64,000 nucleotides of DNA from Gibbula magus (GCA_936450465.1 OW388293.1:82606134-82670133), one strand, 5' to 3'; shown: positions 21,501 to 34,550, counted from the first letter of the stretch. Numbers and translations are program-made. Notes: generated from the sequence alone by a model not told the origin.

Positions 21501-23261
21501 GTAATGCAGACTGGCAAGAGTTATGCCTTGCGTTTGGAAGTTGTTATTGGATCGGAATAAGTTTTTTTGTTTTAAGAAATATCTTCATGACATAACTTCT
21601 GTTTTTCAAAACGTGTTCTATTTAATGATAGTTTGTAATGATGATGGTGATGATTAATGATTCATGCTGATTTGTTTCTTATTAGGCGATTGATGGGATA
21701 AAGAACTTGATTTATTCATGGAAAGCATAAACACGTAATCTTTGTCGTATGATCGTATGTTTATCAATAGACAACTAATTTCATTCTTGAAAAGCAGAAT
21801 CCTCTCACACAGTGTTAAATTATTTCCCCAGAAACAGATGTTGATCAGAAACCGGACCACGATTGACAACAAACTCTTGATTGATTAGAAAACAGATATC
21901 CAAAACTGTTTTGGAAAACACAAATCTACAAAATGAATTACAGAGAATAACACCTGCTGAATTGAATCCAGGATTCCACCTCACTTTCGGTATTATAAAC
22001 TAGATGATGTCATCACGAATCCAAGACTTCAGGCTCAATTTCACTTTCGGCAATGAGTGTAAAATTTCTGAAAGAATAAACAAGACTGTATTCGTCAAAT
22101 GTTATTTGACAACATTCAAATCTTACTAATCATAAAGTATAGTCTCAACGTATTTCTGTAACCACATCAATGTTTTTTTTATTAAAACTATTTTCATTTG
22201 GTAAGAAAAATTATTTGCCAATTACCGAAATTACAAGTTCCACCGTTTGAATCGTGTTTGTTGAAAGACATTGCGAGTTCTAGTACCATCTGATATGTTT
22301 TAATAAATGACATTTTTCAACAGATGCATGATAACATGGTTACATACGTTTTGACCACAGACAGGTATAGTACTGTTGATATAGTGAGAGATCATTTAAT
22401 AATTTTGTAATTTCAACACAAAGTTGTTCGAACCTGGTGATCGAAAGTGAGATGAAAGAAGAAGACAGTTTGCAAAAAACACATTCATCCAGATGGTGAT
22501 AATAAATACTTTTCTGGTAGTTCAGTCATATGCTTTATAGCTTTTCTTCCATTTTCTTTGAAGTTTCTTTTTGTTCTGAAGAACAAACAGTACGAAAACT
22601 AATTGATAACTCTTTGTTTTTCATTCAATGTTCAAATTATTTTTAAAGAATTTATCATATATGAAATTAAGATAGAATAAGTTCGATTGCCATCATTTAC
22701 TAATATCAATAACATATAAGACATTTTGCTGGCAATCGTTTGACATTCATAAACTCATATTTCACTGATGTAAACATCTGACATAATATAGTAACATATA
22801 ATTGACAAATAAAGTTTCAGCCATTACTTTTCAATGTCCAAAGCAGTATCTACTTGCAAATCAAAAACGAATCTCTTATATTATCTTAATATCAAACGTT
22901 TACAACAGGAAACCCATTATTATAATTTGAGCTTCCCACATTCAATGACCCTTACAGAACGATGACATAAAAAGTTTTCTCCGTCTGACCTGATTTTCTC
23001 CTTAAATATGTAGCTTGAACTATTTGATCCCTTCTAACAAAAATTTACATTGTTCTAGTCATTGTCTCATTAATTCCACAACAGACACTCTCGTGGGAGA
23101 CACAAGCAAGAACATGACGAACAAATCTGATTTGTCGAGAACTGAGACCCAAACTGTCTATCCCTTAAAATTATAATGAAATTTAACTAAAAGTTGAAAA
23201 CTTTTAATTTCATCGTATTCATCATGTGTATGTTTGATTAGGATATTGGTATTGTAATGGA

Positions 23262-23440
23262 TGTTTTGATAAAAGAAATAAGAAGCTTGACTTCGACGAA
23301 GTGGAATTTATAAGTGGAATACATGCGAAAATATTTTTTTGTGATAAAACTCTATTCCTTCATCACATTGAATAACAATTTACTCCGAAACGTTGCTTGA
23401 AGTTGAAATCCAGCAACTATTGTTTTCTTACAAAAAGTCA
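23262..23440 (+). mobile_element. Degenerate palindromic GAAACGTC-family repeat
   Basis: AAGTGGAATACATGCGAAAA is followed by CTTCATCACATTG, TACTCCGAAACGTTGC and a CAACTATTGTTTTC end. The layout resembles 33440-33595 and 29566-29789: an inverted partial copy followed by a forward copy. It is heavily diverged. Confidence 0.5.
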
Positions 23441-25629
23441 TTTCCATATTTTCATTAGGCAATCCTTTGACAGGTATTTTCTGTAATTATATAGCTTCAT
23501 ATTTAAATGTTTAAATCATGCTTTAGAACACCTAAACATCTAACAAGAGTTTCAATTATTAAACGTAGAACACTAACGATTATATTAGCTAGAACGTTGA
23601 CAGCCTCAGAAAGGAAATGTCAGAAATTCGACCAGGATGCACAACGGAGGGAGTCCTTGTTAGACAGGCTGTGCAAACGATCGATATTCTACTCATTTCC
23701 TGTCCTCTCTGTCTATATTTTTACTGGAAATGCATTTCCAAATAACTAAGATGTCTCTCCTTATATGAGGTCCATATAACGATTTCATTGAGATTGATTT
23801 TTAGGAAACCCCCACTCATAGGACAAATATATTTTGTTATAATTTTCTAAAACAATCAATATCAAATTCAAATATGCTACTTCCGAAAACAGTAAAATGT
23901 TTATTAGCACTTACATGTATATGATTTCCATTTATTACAATTTCCATACATCAGTCCTTGTTCAGACTGATGTCCGTATCTGATAAAATAACAGCACATA
24001 CATATGTTAATTCAAGATTTTGCTACATTACCCTTTGTATATATATATGTATGGTGTAGGAAAAAAACGTATTCATGAACTACAAAAGGTTTATTTCTTA
24101 CGAAATTAAGGTTAATATCCAAAATTAAAGAGTGGACATTGAAAGTGTACACGTTTAAACAAACCTTTGCTTTGAATGTATTCCTCAGGTGTATGGAGTT
24201 TTGGAAGTTAAGTTCAAAGTTGAAAATGAATTCAGGAGACAAGTAATCGTGGGAATAAATAAATTCCTGTTCACTTGTCTCCATCCTATATATCAGAAGT
24301 ACATTGAAGTGTCTGCTAAAAAATAAGGCATATCAAAGTAAATAATAAATAACTTGATGAGTGAAAGAAACTCAATAAAACAATAAGAAATTACTAACAT
24401 TGTAAGTGCAATTATTTGTGGCTCAAATTGTGTCAGTGATATTTGTTTTACATTGATTTTGCAATTATGTTTTTCTTTGAATTTGAAAACATATATTTGT
24501 GTATTTTTCTCCTGCAAACTTTTCCGTAAAACTTATCTAAATATCGCAATGTCAACAACATTGGTAATTTGTATTCAACAGCAGATATATATTTTTTCTT
24601 TTTCAAATAGTAACAGAAAATCATTCAAATTCATTCTTTATTTAAATATTTCTTACACAAGAAAACAATCTACCTTTGTGACAAAAACTAATTAACGTAT
24701 GTAATGGAAAAACTACACTAATTGCATAAACTATAATTTTGTTTTGCAACAGAGACATGACCTGTCAATAAATATTTTGTGTTTCTTGTACAGAAGGTTC
24801 ACATGTCTAACTTACCTTTTGATTTGGAAGATTCCTGTGGAACACCATTCTCTTCCCATAGAGTTTAATCCCTTCAGATTTTCTTTCCTAACCCCTGTTC
24901 TATTATAACAGATTTCCGGTTTCTAACAAAATCAACTAGCGGCAATGAAGGACATTACATATAACATCCTTGCTTTTTATCCAATGAAATCAGATTTAAC
25001 AATTGCCCCATCGTTTACGTTGACACAATTATTTCAAAGATCTCAGCCTTTGACTGTAAAGGTTCTTACTAATTAGCTTATGTCATAGACTTGTAAGACA
25101 AGTAGACTTGCACAACTAACACCAACATTTATGTTCTCATCATGGACGATTTGATGGAGTAAACTCCACACACCTTTTGACCGTAGACACTTTTATGACT
25201 CTGATTTAAATAAGTAATATCAGTTTATGTTTTAGCTCCGGCTTTAATGGTACCATTTTAAACTACAAAAGCTATTTTGACTTTTATATCACCTGATTAG
25301 CTGCCACCTGATTCTTCCTCGCTGAGAAATCAATGTCTAACGATCGAAAATGTTGACTGTTTTACAGGTAGTGTCTGCACCTGATATTGCTGAGATAGTT
25401 CGAATACTTAGTACTTACATGGTAATGAACAAGGATGCCTCCATCTTTCCCTCTTTGTTTCATGTATGGGCATAAAAAACAGTTTGATTCAATTTACAAC
25501 ACAACATTTTCAAGATAATGTTTCCATCTTTATGGCATGCATTCACTATATGAAATATTCAGGTTTAGACACAGTGTCAACAAAGGTACAGTCCTAAACG
25601 GAATTTTCATGATATTTTGATTTGAAATA

Positions 25630-25740
25630 TAACTATAGAACATAATACAACTGGATCGTTTGTATTGAACAGGTTCAATACAAATGATCCAAATTATTTT
25701 ATAATAAATAATAAATATAAACTATAATGTTCTATAGTTA
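25630..25740. repeat. Nested palindrome (14-bp outer, 19-bp inner arms)
   Basis: The outer arms TAACTATAGAACAT (25630-25643) and 25727-25740 are perfect inverted repeats. The inner arms 25652-25670 and 25673-25691 pair over 19 bp with one mismatch and a 2-nt loop. The mirrored left-arm region (near 1440) has no such insert, so it looks like a later insertion in this arm. Confidence 0.75.
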
Positions 25741-26092
25741 CTATATACGCTCTCCTTTAGCAGATTGCACACATTTACTGGGAAGACGTGCTGAAATCGA
25801 AAAAACGTTCAGGCTCCCTTCCGTTTTACTTCTTTCAAATGTTACCTTAGATAGGTTGTGACGCCAAAATGAGGCAGCATCGCTGCGTTGAGAAATGCTT
25901 TTAATTTCTTGTATTATGTCCTGCTTTGTTAACTAGAACCAAGCACATACTTTAAAAATAATACTTACGGTATACAGACTCCAATACCAATAAGTGGTTA
26001 TGTATGTGTTCTGACCACCACCTTATGAGGGTTCAGTTAATCACATGTATCATTTAAAATCATTTATAAAATATGAGTTGTATATGATAACG

Positions 26093-26203
26093 AGAAACAA
26101 GATTGGATGTAGATACACGACGTTTCGGAATACATGTTCTTCCCTTCATCTTGTGGAATTGTGTTCTCATGTGTACAACTCCTAAATGCCCCCCAAAGAC
26201 GTA
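26093..26203 (-). mobile_element. GAAACGTC-family repeat
   Basis: ATACACGACGTTTCGGAATAC and CCCTTCATCTTGTGGAATTG are followed by CTCCTAAATGCCCCCCAAAG, the same terminal motif as other family members. The mirrored position in the left arm (about 3920-4010) retains TACTCCGAAACGATGTGTAT, so this copy may predate the inverted duplication. Confidence 0.6.
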
Positions 26204-26319
26204 TGTATTCTCATGACAATTCAATTATCTTTCAAGCATCTGCAATTTAATCTAAGATAATTGCGTTGTTGAGAAGGGGCTTGTTGGTGAAAAAGACTCA
26301 ACATAAATTGTTTCAAAGT

Positions 26320-29300
26320 TCTTCAATCGTTGCCTCAAATCAAGTACTGTATTCATTGGGTTCAATTCTTTTCAGTTCCTGTCGCAAAGAGGTTTTGTAT
26401 ATTAAAGAAACCTTATTGTAACCTGTCTGCAATGCAAGTATAACGAATATATACATGTATCCGTATGTTGGTCACTGAACTAAACCAGAGCCAAACCTTT
26501 ATTGCCTCACATTATTCTTTTTCAATATAAGTTATCATTAAAGACGTTTTTCTTTCTCTTCTGGCGAACAGATAAAGAACACAGCACGAAATGGGCCGAT
26601 AAACTGCTATTGTATCAAGTGCTTTGAATAAAATTACAAAACAAAAGTTAAAATGTGTGTGCAACGTAACATCTCGAATCTGCAGTATTCATTATTCAAG
26701 GAGTCTTTGAGTATCTTCCTGGTTGACAAACACCATCTCAGATGTCGGAAGTCACTTCGACTAGTCCACTGCAACACCAAATTTATATAACAACATTATC
26801 CTTGGAACGCTTTTTCTTAACACGAAAATAACAATAGTCACTTTAGAGTTATATTGCGTACTGCATGTATGTACAAATCGATGTATACTTAAGATATTAA
26901 CTCGGATCGATATAGAATGATGTAAAAAGAGATAGTTGTGCAACTCTTTTATTAGCTAATGTTTTCTACCAAGTAAAAGAAAATACCTCATCTTACATCT
27001 ACAAATTAGTAATGTGATTTCGTTCTGTTATCGTATATTTGAAATATTACATCGAGGTTTTAATTTGCTAATAATGTGATCTGGTGAAGATAAAAACTTA
27101 AAATTTAAAAATAAATCTGGATGATGTACTTTATATATTGTTATTTCTGTAAGATATCAGATTCTTAAATATTAAAATTGAGATTCTGTCATCAAGCTGA
27201 CATCCTTAAATGTCCTCCACAACACAATGTCTGTCTTTGCCAGATACACAAGATGAAATGTTAAATGTCATTGAATAAGTGGAAATTCAATAGTATCGTT
27301 GCCAACCTGTCAATAAAAGTTATGATTAAACTGTTAAATATATAAACGATTAGATATTTTTTGCATTGTTTGAAATATTATTTCACTGCGTCTTCCAGCA
27401 TTAAGAACTGTGAAATGTGATCTCACTTCAGATTGTTGGCATTTTTAAATGGTTATGATATAAATCATATGATTGTTCAAGATAGTGTGTGGGCAACTTT
27501 TTTGTAAGTTTACCATGACATGTATTATATTGTATATTTTTTTCCACCTTATGTCTAATGGTCCTGGCCTAATAATCTTGGAGCGGTATTTATAAAAGCT
27601 TATGGCTTGTTTACCAATCCAATTCTTCATGACATAAAGATGTTTAAACCATATTCTTTTTTATTTTTGATAGAAATAATAGATAATAATAGAGATCAAT
27701 GTTAAAAATTAGCTCGAAACACAAGTTTTCTAATGTTACTTTCAGGAACAGTTTGTATAATTTCCTTAAAACGTTTAATTATGCATACAGAATGAAACTC
27801 CTCTATATTTTGCTTGAAAGCGATGTCATGAGAAAGAAATATGTAAATGTATATATTTAATGTATTAGATAGGTTCTGGGAGAAATGGGGCATGGACGCG
27901 TACGTAAATTTAGATAAGTAAAAAGTCACAGTTACCCGCAATGGTGGTTATCCCAAAAAGGTTGCAAAATGGTACTACAGACTTATACAAATGATTGTAA
28001 TTACACATTTCTAGATTTGTATGGTCACGTTTTTATGGAACTTTTGCCTTGTAAGCCAGAGAAGGCTGTTTTCCTATATTCAGTTCATTCAGGACGTATC
28101 ATTAAAACTGTGAATCGAAAAGAAACAAGTCTGTAAAATTGTAAAGGCCTCTAATAGAGATTCGTTCAGTTTATGAATGGATACCACTGGTCCGTTCGCC
28201 AGTCGTCCAGTTTGACATCACACCTAATTTAGGGACTATAACTTGAATACCGACATTTAGAGAGAAAGAAAAACATCAAATTGTCTAGAAATAAGATGAA
28301 AACTGACTGCATATATCCAATTTTGCAACGAAGGCCTCGTTCTTTATGATATATTTATGCAAGGGAAAGATAAAAAATAACTTTAATTAGATTTACCGAT
28401 CATCAATGGAAATACGATCATCAATTGAAATACGAGCTAAATTTCTAAACAATTATCATAAGCTAACTTGAATACTTAGGTTATTATTATTATTAACAGC
28501 TGTTTTTCTGCATGTAATGCTATCCTTCAAAGATAGTTGCGCGGCCCAAACCCCTTTAATTACTGATCCAGAACATAAAGTATTGTAATTGTTGATCAAC
28601 GGTCATGACTTAATGGTGATGACGTCAATGTAAAATGGGTTGGTGTATTTGCTTTGGTTTGATATCAGGACCAATTTGTATTTGAAAACTGATGACTTAA
28701 ATCGAAATAAGTACTGTGTCTATTATAGAAACTTTAACTTTTAGAAAAAAACAAAACCCAGTGTAAACATGAGGATTACAATTTCTCCTTCATATGTTTA
28801 TCATATACTTGAAGCTGATAGATATACATCAAATGTACATCAAATGGTGGACATAAAATGTCATTTCAAAGTATATTGAAGTCAAGTTTTGACTTCTATG
28901 TCCTTAATGTTCATTTAAAGTAGCAATGTGATGAGATAAAGTAAGACCCTCCAAATCTAATCTAAGTCTAATATATCATTCGAATATTTGGTTTGATGCA
29001 CATTTTAGAAGTTATTATTGAAAAAACATCGTTAGATATACAAACTAATATTAGCCAATGTTATATATAATGTTTGTTATGTTTGTTTGACCTTGAGAAA
29101 TATGTTCCCGAAATCACTATCAATCTTACACTTTCGTGGTTTAAATTTAGGGAATAAAATCCAAATACAAAGAATGTATATAATGTCCCCTAGATATATT
29201 ATTACCTTCATTTCCTAAGTATATTAATGTTAACTTAAATGTTAAACATCGCGCCCAAAGTCATTTTAAAACAGCAATGTCAGCACTAAAGTGTTTGATT

Positions 29301-29550
29301 CAATTTTGTATTGTTTCTTTTGTCCGATAATTTAGCTTTTGTAGAAAACACATCTTTGTTAAAATCCCCCCACATCCTCTTTATTAGATTTGAAAATTAG
29401 CATAAAGTTAAGTCTGAATATTGAATCACGATCAACCTTGGCAAATTTCACAAGTTTCTAACATGTTTCTGCGATGCAAGATTATTTGATAATGTCATGT
29501 TCCTGGAAAATACATGGCTACCATATAACAATATCTTAGGGCAAATTTAA
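26320..29550. other. AT-rich interval, no recognised feature
   Basis: I found no convincing reading frame, RNA gene or strong repeat here. Open frames of about 60-80 codons are at chance level for this composition. The fragment around 28480-28500 (TTATTATTATTATTAACAGC) is a short AT microsatellite. Confidence 0.5.
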
Positions 29551-29553
29551 AAC

Positions 29554-29801
29554 ATTCATTATATATAAGAACAGGAAGATTTTCTGGATAACAACTTCTT
29601 TAATGTGAAAATACACGACGTTTCGGAGTATATACTCACTCCTTCATCAAGTGGAATGATGACATTCCACCTGATGAAGGAGTGAGTATGTACTCCGAAA
29701 CGTCGTGTATTTTCACATTAAAGAAGTTGTTATTCAGAAAATCTTCCTGTTCTCATGTATACCACTTCTAAATGCCCTTCAAAGACCTGATTCATTATAT
29801 A
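29554..29801. mobile_element. Inverted-dimer Penelope-like element with 12-bp TSD
   Basis: The 224-bp insert 29566-29789 is flanked by the perfect 12-bp repeats ATTCATTATATA (29554-29565 and 29790-29801). Arms 29568-29658 and 29663-29753 are inverted copies over 91 bp with three mismatches and a 4-nt loop. The right arm reads CCTGATGAAGGAGTGAG, ACTCCGAAACGTCGTGTAT and CACATTAAAGAAGTTG, and the element ends TTCTAAATGCCCTTCAAAG. The duplicated locus near 51236 (ATCATTATATAGAAAAC) has no insert, so insertion came after the segmental duplication. The hammerhead-like CTGATGA...GAAAC core and variable TSD suggest a Penelope-like element terminus. Confidence 0.75.
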
Positions 29802-31399
29802 GAAAACTGAAACACGTCTGTTGGAGGCACGTGTCTGTTCTGATCAACCTTACCTGCACACACAATGCAGCAAGCAATATCACATATCATGTAGATATAT
29901 ATTAAGCTACAGAAAGGAATAGAATAGGTCGCCCATAAAGCAAACGTATATCAGCTTACGGATAAAGAAACTGATCTCATGACGACATAAACCTGATTAG
30001 ATTTCCAAGTCTAGACTCGCTTCTTTGAACCATTGAGCGCATTTTGATTTGATCTGCTTACTTTGTCCTTTATGCAGAGAAAAGCAGGATAAGGATAGTG
30101 ACAGTAGTAGACTTTACTCAATGGCTAAACTAGGAGTGGAACATATGCATATATACTTATAGTGCATATGAATATTAGATACAAGATTGAGACGACTTTG
30201 TTGACGGTGAAAACATAATTCAAACGCCACATTAGTGTTGCTCTAATGTGACTCATGGTGCATTTGTTAATGACAAGGAATAAACAGCACATACATGTAC
30301 ACACATATCAACTTGAACATGGTGTATGTAAACACTGTAGGGGAAGGTAAGTACTGAATATTTGTTGTTGAAATAGTGTATGTAGCGATGTTATTTCCCA
30401 CCAACTAATAAATGTTGGTTGTTCAGATTGACATGTTGCATAATTTCTTTTAGGTTTTATGTAGTTGATAGTGACTTACCCTCATTCAGTGATTATTTTC
30501 ATGTGGTTGAGTAAAGCTTTATAATATATCAGTTGTGGTCATTACAGTTTCTGTTATTTATTACAATATACCCAATGTTGCCTTTAATGTCATCAGATGA
30601 TCAATGATTAGACAAATTAACAAATCAGTATGAAGAAAACATTTTTTCATAATATTAATATACAGATTAATCACTGACTCTCTGCCCACTGCGTAAAAAC
30701 TCAATAAGGCATAGAAGTAATTACATTATTATCACCAATGGAAAATCGCATTGCCCTTTTTGTCATAGGTCTTGCCTCTTGACTGTCAACCTTAACATTC
30801 ATGATTCATATTCTGTTTTATGCTATGTCATTTCTTGTAATATATTCAAAATTGGACGACTTTAAACAACAAAATATCATGTCGTTCCTTCTATGTGAGA
30901 GAAATACATACCTTATACAACAAAATTGTGAATAATTATGAACAATTGTCTGATCACTAAGATGCTAAGTGTTGTTTACGTAGAGAAAATAAACTACTAA
31001 ATGTTAATGGTGCTAACACTGTGCGGGTCAAGCTGCTCCTCAATCAATAAATCAAATAAAGTATGGGAATCATTTTAAAAGTATTTTTTAATCTTAGCTC
31101 AAAACTTTTATTGAGTGCATGCCAGTTTCCATGCTACAGACACAGGTGTAAATTTATTCAGTTTCGAGCCATCAATCACAAAGCGTGATATATTTCAATT
31201 TACTACTCTCCTACTAAAATCTGACTCCTTAGTTCCCTCTGGTTTTTTATCAAAACATGTAATTCACATTCTGATATATATTCATTTCAAGCAATGAATA
31301 CATGCTTTAGGACAATATACAGTTTAATATAATTATATAAGTTTAATACTAGCAATGGAAGAATATATGGATTATAGCTACAAATACACCCGGTCTACA

Positions 31400-32150
31400 T
31401 TACAAACATAATGTAATTACGAAATCAATAGAATATGCTGAATTACCTAGAAGCATTCTATGTATGAACGATTCATAACGAACTTATGTCTCGATCGTCT
31501 TCATTACCTTCAAGCTGTTTGAGGAAACATACAGAGGTGGCAGATTCCTCGTTGGATCTATGTCAGTTGTGTGACAATGATGAGACACATTGAGTATGTT
31601 TAGTTGTTTCTGTCCTGTTTGCCACGTCTCCCCAGTAATCTACACCAGCAACATCCTGAGGCTGCCGTGACCAGTTCCTGGTCTTTGATTTCTCTCTTGA
31701 TTACAAATAACATGTACATTGCAAACATAATATAACAAAGAAATCAATAGAATGTGCTGAATTTCTTTCTATGCATTAAATGTTCATTAAGAAGCTTCCG
31801 TCTCGGTAGCCTTCATTACCATCAAGCGCTTTGAGTAAACCGACAGAGGTGGCAGATTCATCCTTTATAATTAATTTTATCTTTTAACTACATATTAATA
31901 CATATTCGACAATGATGAGACATTTATCATGGATATTTGTTTCTGTCCTGGTTATCATGTCTGCCCAGTAAACTACAAGAGAAGCACCCGAGGCTGGCGG
32001 GACCAGTTCCTGACCTTTGATTCCTCTCTTGATTACAGATCACATCCTAGATCCGGGATAAACACAATGAAACACTCGAACTGCCTGCAGGCTGCTTTGG
32101 TCACAATGGATTTCCTCTATTTTAGGTCACTGGTGTTATCTTAGATCGTC
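31400..32150 (+). repeat. Internal tandem duplication of about 315 bp
   Basis: GAAATCAATAGAAT...GCTGAATT, then CATTACC.TCAAGC, CAGAGGTGGCAGATTC, GACAATGATGAGACA, TTTCTGTCCTG and TTGATT.CTCTCTTGATTAC occur in order at 31423-31715 and again at 31739-32040. Copy 2 (54990-55400) has a single unit, so this doubling postdates the segmental duplication or was lost there. The 71-codon frame at 31929-32144 and its counterpart at 55188-55433 are repeat-borne. Confidence 0.8.
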
Positions 32151-32784
32151 ATACACGTCTTCCTATCAACACTTTGGACCAACTACATACATGTACAATA
32201 AAACAGTTCTCTGCGATACACATACATTTTTTGGACACAGATAAATTATATACTTGGAATCATGTGTTGTTTACATTTTAAATAATTAACATAGATTCAG
32301 TAACAGGTCAAATTTACATTGTTTCTCAACACTGTTAACAGAAATAGCATTCTACCGTAGCTCGAGGCTGACTTATAACGTCCGGTTGAATGGAGCATCT
32401 GTCCTGACCGTAGGACAGTGTATCCCCCTTCAGTGTAAGTTACATATTCCCTTTGGGTTCTGTGATAATTGCTTCACCTCAAGCAGGCCTCTGTTTTCTG
32501 TTTGTTACACAACTCACTCTCACTCTCACCTCTGTGACAATCTAAAAAGAAGAAAAAAATTGATTTTAATCCCTGTAAATAGTTTATTGTGTGCTAATCA
32601 AGCTAACCACTTGTCACTTACCAATCAATCAACGTCTATTGTACATTGTTTAAGCTACCTATATATTCGCCATGTTGAAAATGCTCCACACTGTTGAAAA
32701 GACTTGTAAACAAGTCGAAATGCGACGCATCCAGTTATTATTAAAATGATATCTACAGCAAGTGTCGTCTGAAGTATTTTATTT

Positions 32785-32831
32785 TATATATATATATATA
32801 CATTTACTTCACGCGAGACCTTCCTCAACCT

Positions 32832-32865
<34 letters not shown>
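32785..32865. repeat. (TA)n microsatellite pair
   Basis: TA runs at 32785-32800 and 32836-32865 are separated by a short non-repetitive spacer. Just upstream (32530-32760) is a copy-1-specific stretch with ACTTGTAAACAAGTCGAAAT and CCAGTTATTATTAAAA, which looks like the 3' part of another mobile element. Confidence 0.85.
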
Positions 32866-32867
<2 letters not shown>

Positions 32868-33439
32868 TTTGTCAACAAAACTTTCAGTAAATTAGTTTGT
32901 CAACGTCAAATTCAGTATTATACCAAAATCTACATTCGAACATATTCAATATCTAAAACATCTATACAACATCAAAGCCAAAAATGTAAGACAGTAAAAC
33001 TTAAAATGTACTTCTCACACTTACAGAATCTCATATAACGAGGAAATAAATAGGCCCCTCCGTCAAACCTGACTATCTCTCAAGAGGCTTTCAGTTTGGT
33101 CCCACCTAGCACCATATCTGATGCGTTACTGCAGTTTGTGTGGTGCTTTGTCTATGATTTGTCTATGACCCTCAAGGCATCGTTCCAGCGTTAGTCCCTC
33201 ATCAATAACACAACCGACATATTTGTCGGGTCACAGACAAGTACATGTCGTGAGTATCTTATTTGTATAGAAAGAGAGACAAGTACTGTCTACCACTTCT
33301 ACGTATATTGACATTCACTTGAAGTTATTCATTTTGTTCATTGTGTGTATCTTTTATACCGACATTGGTATTGAAGAATACATTTTGATAAAACAAATAT
33401 GTATATATCGGTGTGTATGTGTGTGTTTATGTTACCTTT

Positions 33440-33595
33440 GAAGGAATTTTAGAAGCGGGATGCATAAGAATTAAAATTGTGAATTAAAATATATTTACTG
33501 ATTCATCACATTGCATTTGGAATAAGCACCACCTCCGAAAAGTCGTGTATGTTCATAATAAAACAGTTGGTATCCAGAAATTATTGTTTTCAGAT
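33440..33595. mobile_element. Degenerate palindromic GAAACGTC-family repeat
   Basis: An inverted fragment (TTTTAGAAGCGGGATGCATAAG) is followed by a forward one: GATTCATCACATTGC, ACCTCCGAAAAGTCGTGTAT, TTCATAATAAAACAGTTGG, TATCCAGAAATTATTG. It shares its layout with 23262-23440 and, with its left flank (33340-33400), matches 23220-23280. Confidence 0.6.
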
Positions 33596-33819
33596 AATCT
33601 TTTCGCAATACATGTACATGTATATATAGTTTGATTGAGCAGTAATTTGTTCACGTAGTGTAGGTGATTATTCAGCTTCATAAAACGAATGCCTTTTATC
33701 CTTGTTTCAATTGAAAAGGATATATTGTCATTCAAATGCATCAATCATACTTATTGCTTTGTTAATAATCTACATGGAAGCATATTTCGTATTCAAGATT
33801 TTATAAAAGCAATATCATA

Positions 33820-34542
33820 CCCCACTTCCGGTCTCGTTGCTATGGTTTCTTTTGTTACAAGTGTAGGTGTATTAGCCGATACACCTATACTTTTTCTGAT
33901 ATAGCTACATTTTTGCTGATATACCTACACTTTTCTAATAAATCTACACTTTTTTAAAACTGAGAAGTCAATAGAGTCAATTTTCTAAATTTCCAAATCT
34001 AAGTGATGATACTTTATAAAATGTTATTTATGAACATGTACGACACCTGGGATCGAACCTGTGTCCTGTTGTTTTCTGGCTGAACGAATTAACCACTACA
34101 GCACGAAGCCAGTTGAAACTTTGTACATTTGTTCATGACCAAATGAATACGGTTTTAATAATGCGGGATATAATATCACAAATTTCTGTATTTCTTTTTT
34201 ATATAAGAATGTTATTTAATTTTGGGCGCAAAATGTCTTAACATACTGAAAGTTAGTTCTGTTTTCTGTGGCCATGTTGACATTAGCCATTCAGTTTATG
34301 GCGTTAGCCGTACATTTCAGCGAAATGCACGTGCGTCTGCGTTGGCAATACCGTCATTGGGCCATATCAATTAGATTTCGAGCCCCAAACATGGGTTACC
34401 ATACAACGAAGCACGAACTGAGTGTACCCGGGAGTTGTCACAGATGAGGCCGTATTTGGGTTGTGCGTTTCATACACATAGCTTGATTACAGCTATATTT
34501 GTTTTAGAAATATTATCCGTTTACACTCGACCGTAAGTGGGG
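33820..34542. mobile_element. 723-bp TIR element flanked by TA
   Basis: The ends CCCCACTTCCGGTC (33820) and GACCGTAAGTGGGG (to 34542) are inverted repeats with one mismatch, and TA flanks both (33818-33819 and 34543-34544), as in Tc1/mariner-like MITEs. Inside the left end is a short run of related units carrying CCTACACTTTT and CCTATACTTTT (33858-33950). A tRNA-like segment lies within. It falls in a stretch (33.05-34.98 kb) that copy 2 of the duplication lacks. There is no transposase frame. Confidence 0.6.
34041..34110 (-). repeat. tRNA-derived sequence (SINE head or tRNA pseudogene)
   Basis: On the minus strand, GTGCTGTAGTGGTTAATTCG resembles an A box (TRGYNNARNNG type) and CAGGTTCGATCCCAGG is a good B box, 30-odd bases apart. 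The acceptor ends do not pair convincingly, so I do not call a functional tRNA. Confidence 0.55.
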
Positions 34543-34550
34543 TATAAGAC

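Larger units (their letters stand above)
21500..26320 (-). repeat. Right arm of the inverted duplication
   Basis: Mirror of 3.7-8.1 kb (see the pairings there). The best-conserved block is 25130-25460, which contains AACTCCACACACC, CAATGTCTAACGATCGAAAA, CTGATATTGCTGAGATAGTT and GGATGCCTCCATC. Parts also match 33.3-35.0 kb in direct orientation (24100-24400 with 34740-35040; 23220-23420 with 33340-33560). No gene is supported. Confidence 0.75.

Noticed and set aside
31929..32144. Conserved short frame (SLDYRSHPRSGINTMKHSNC) also present at 55188-55433
   Set aside because: It belongs to a multi-copy repeat block found in three orientations and contexts. The other copies (near 11.1 kb and 31.6 kb) break the frame, and identity is not concentrated in codon positions.
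34041..34110. Functional tRNA gene on the minus strand
   Set aside because: Internal promoter-like boxes are present, but the arms do not fold convincingly and the segment sits inside a TIR element.
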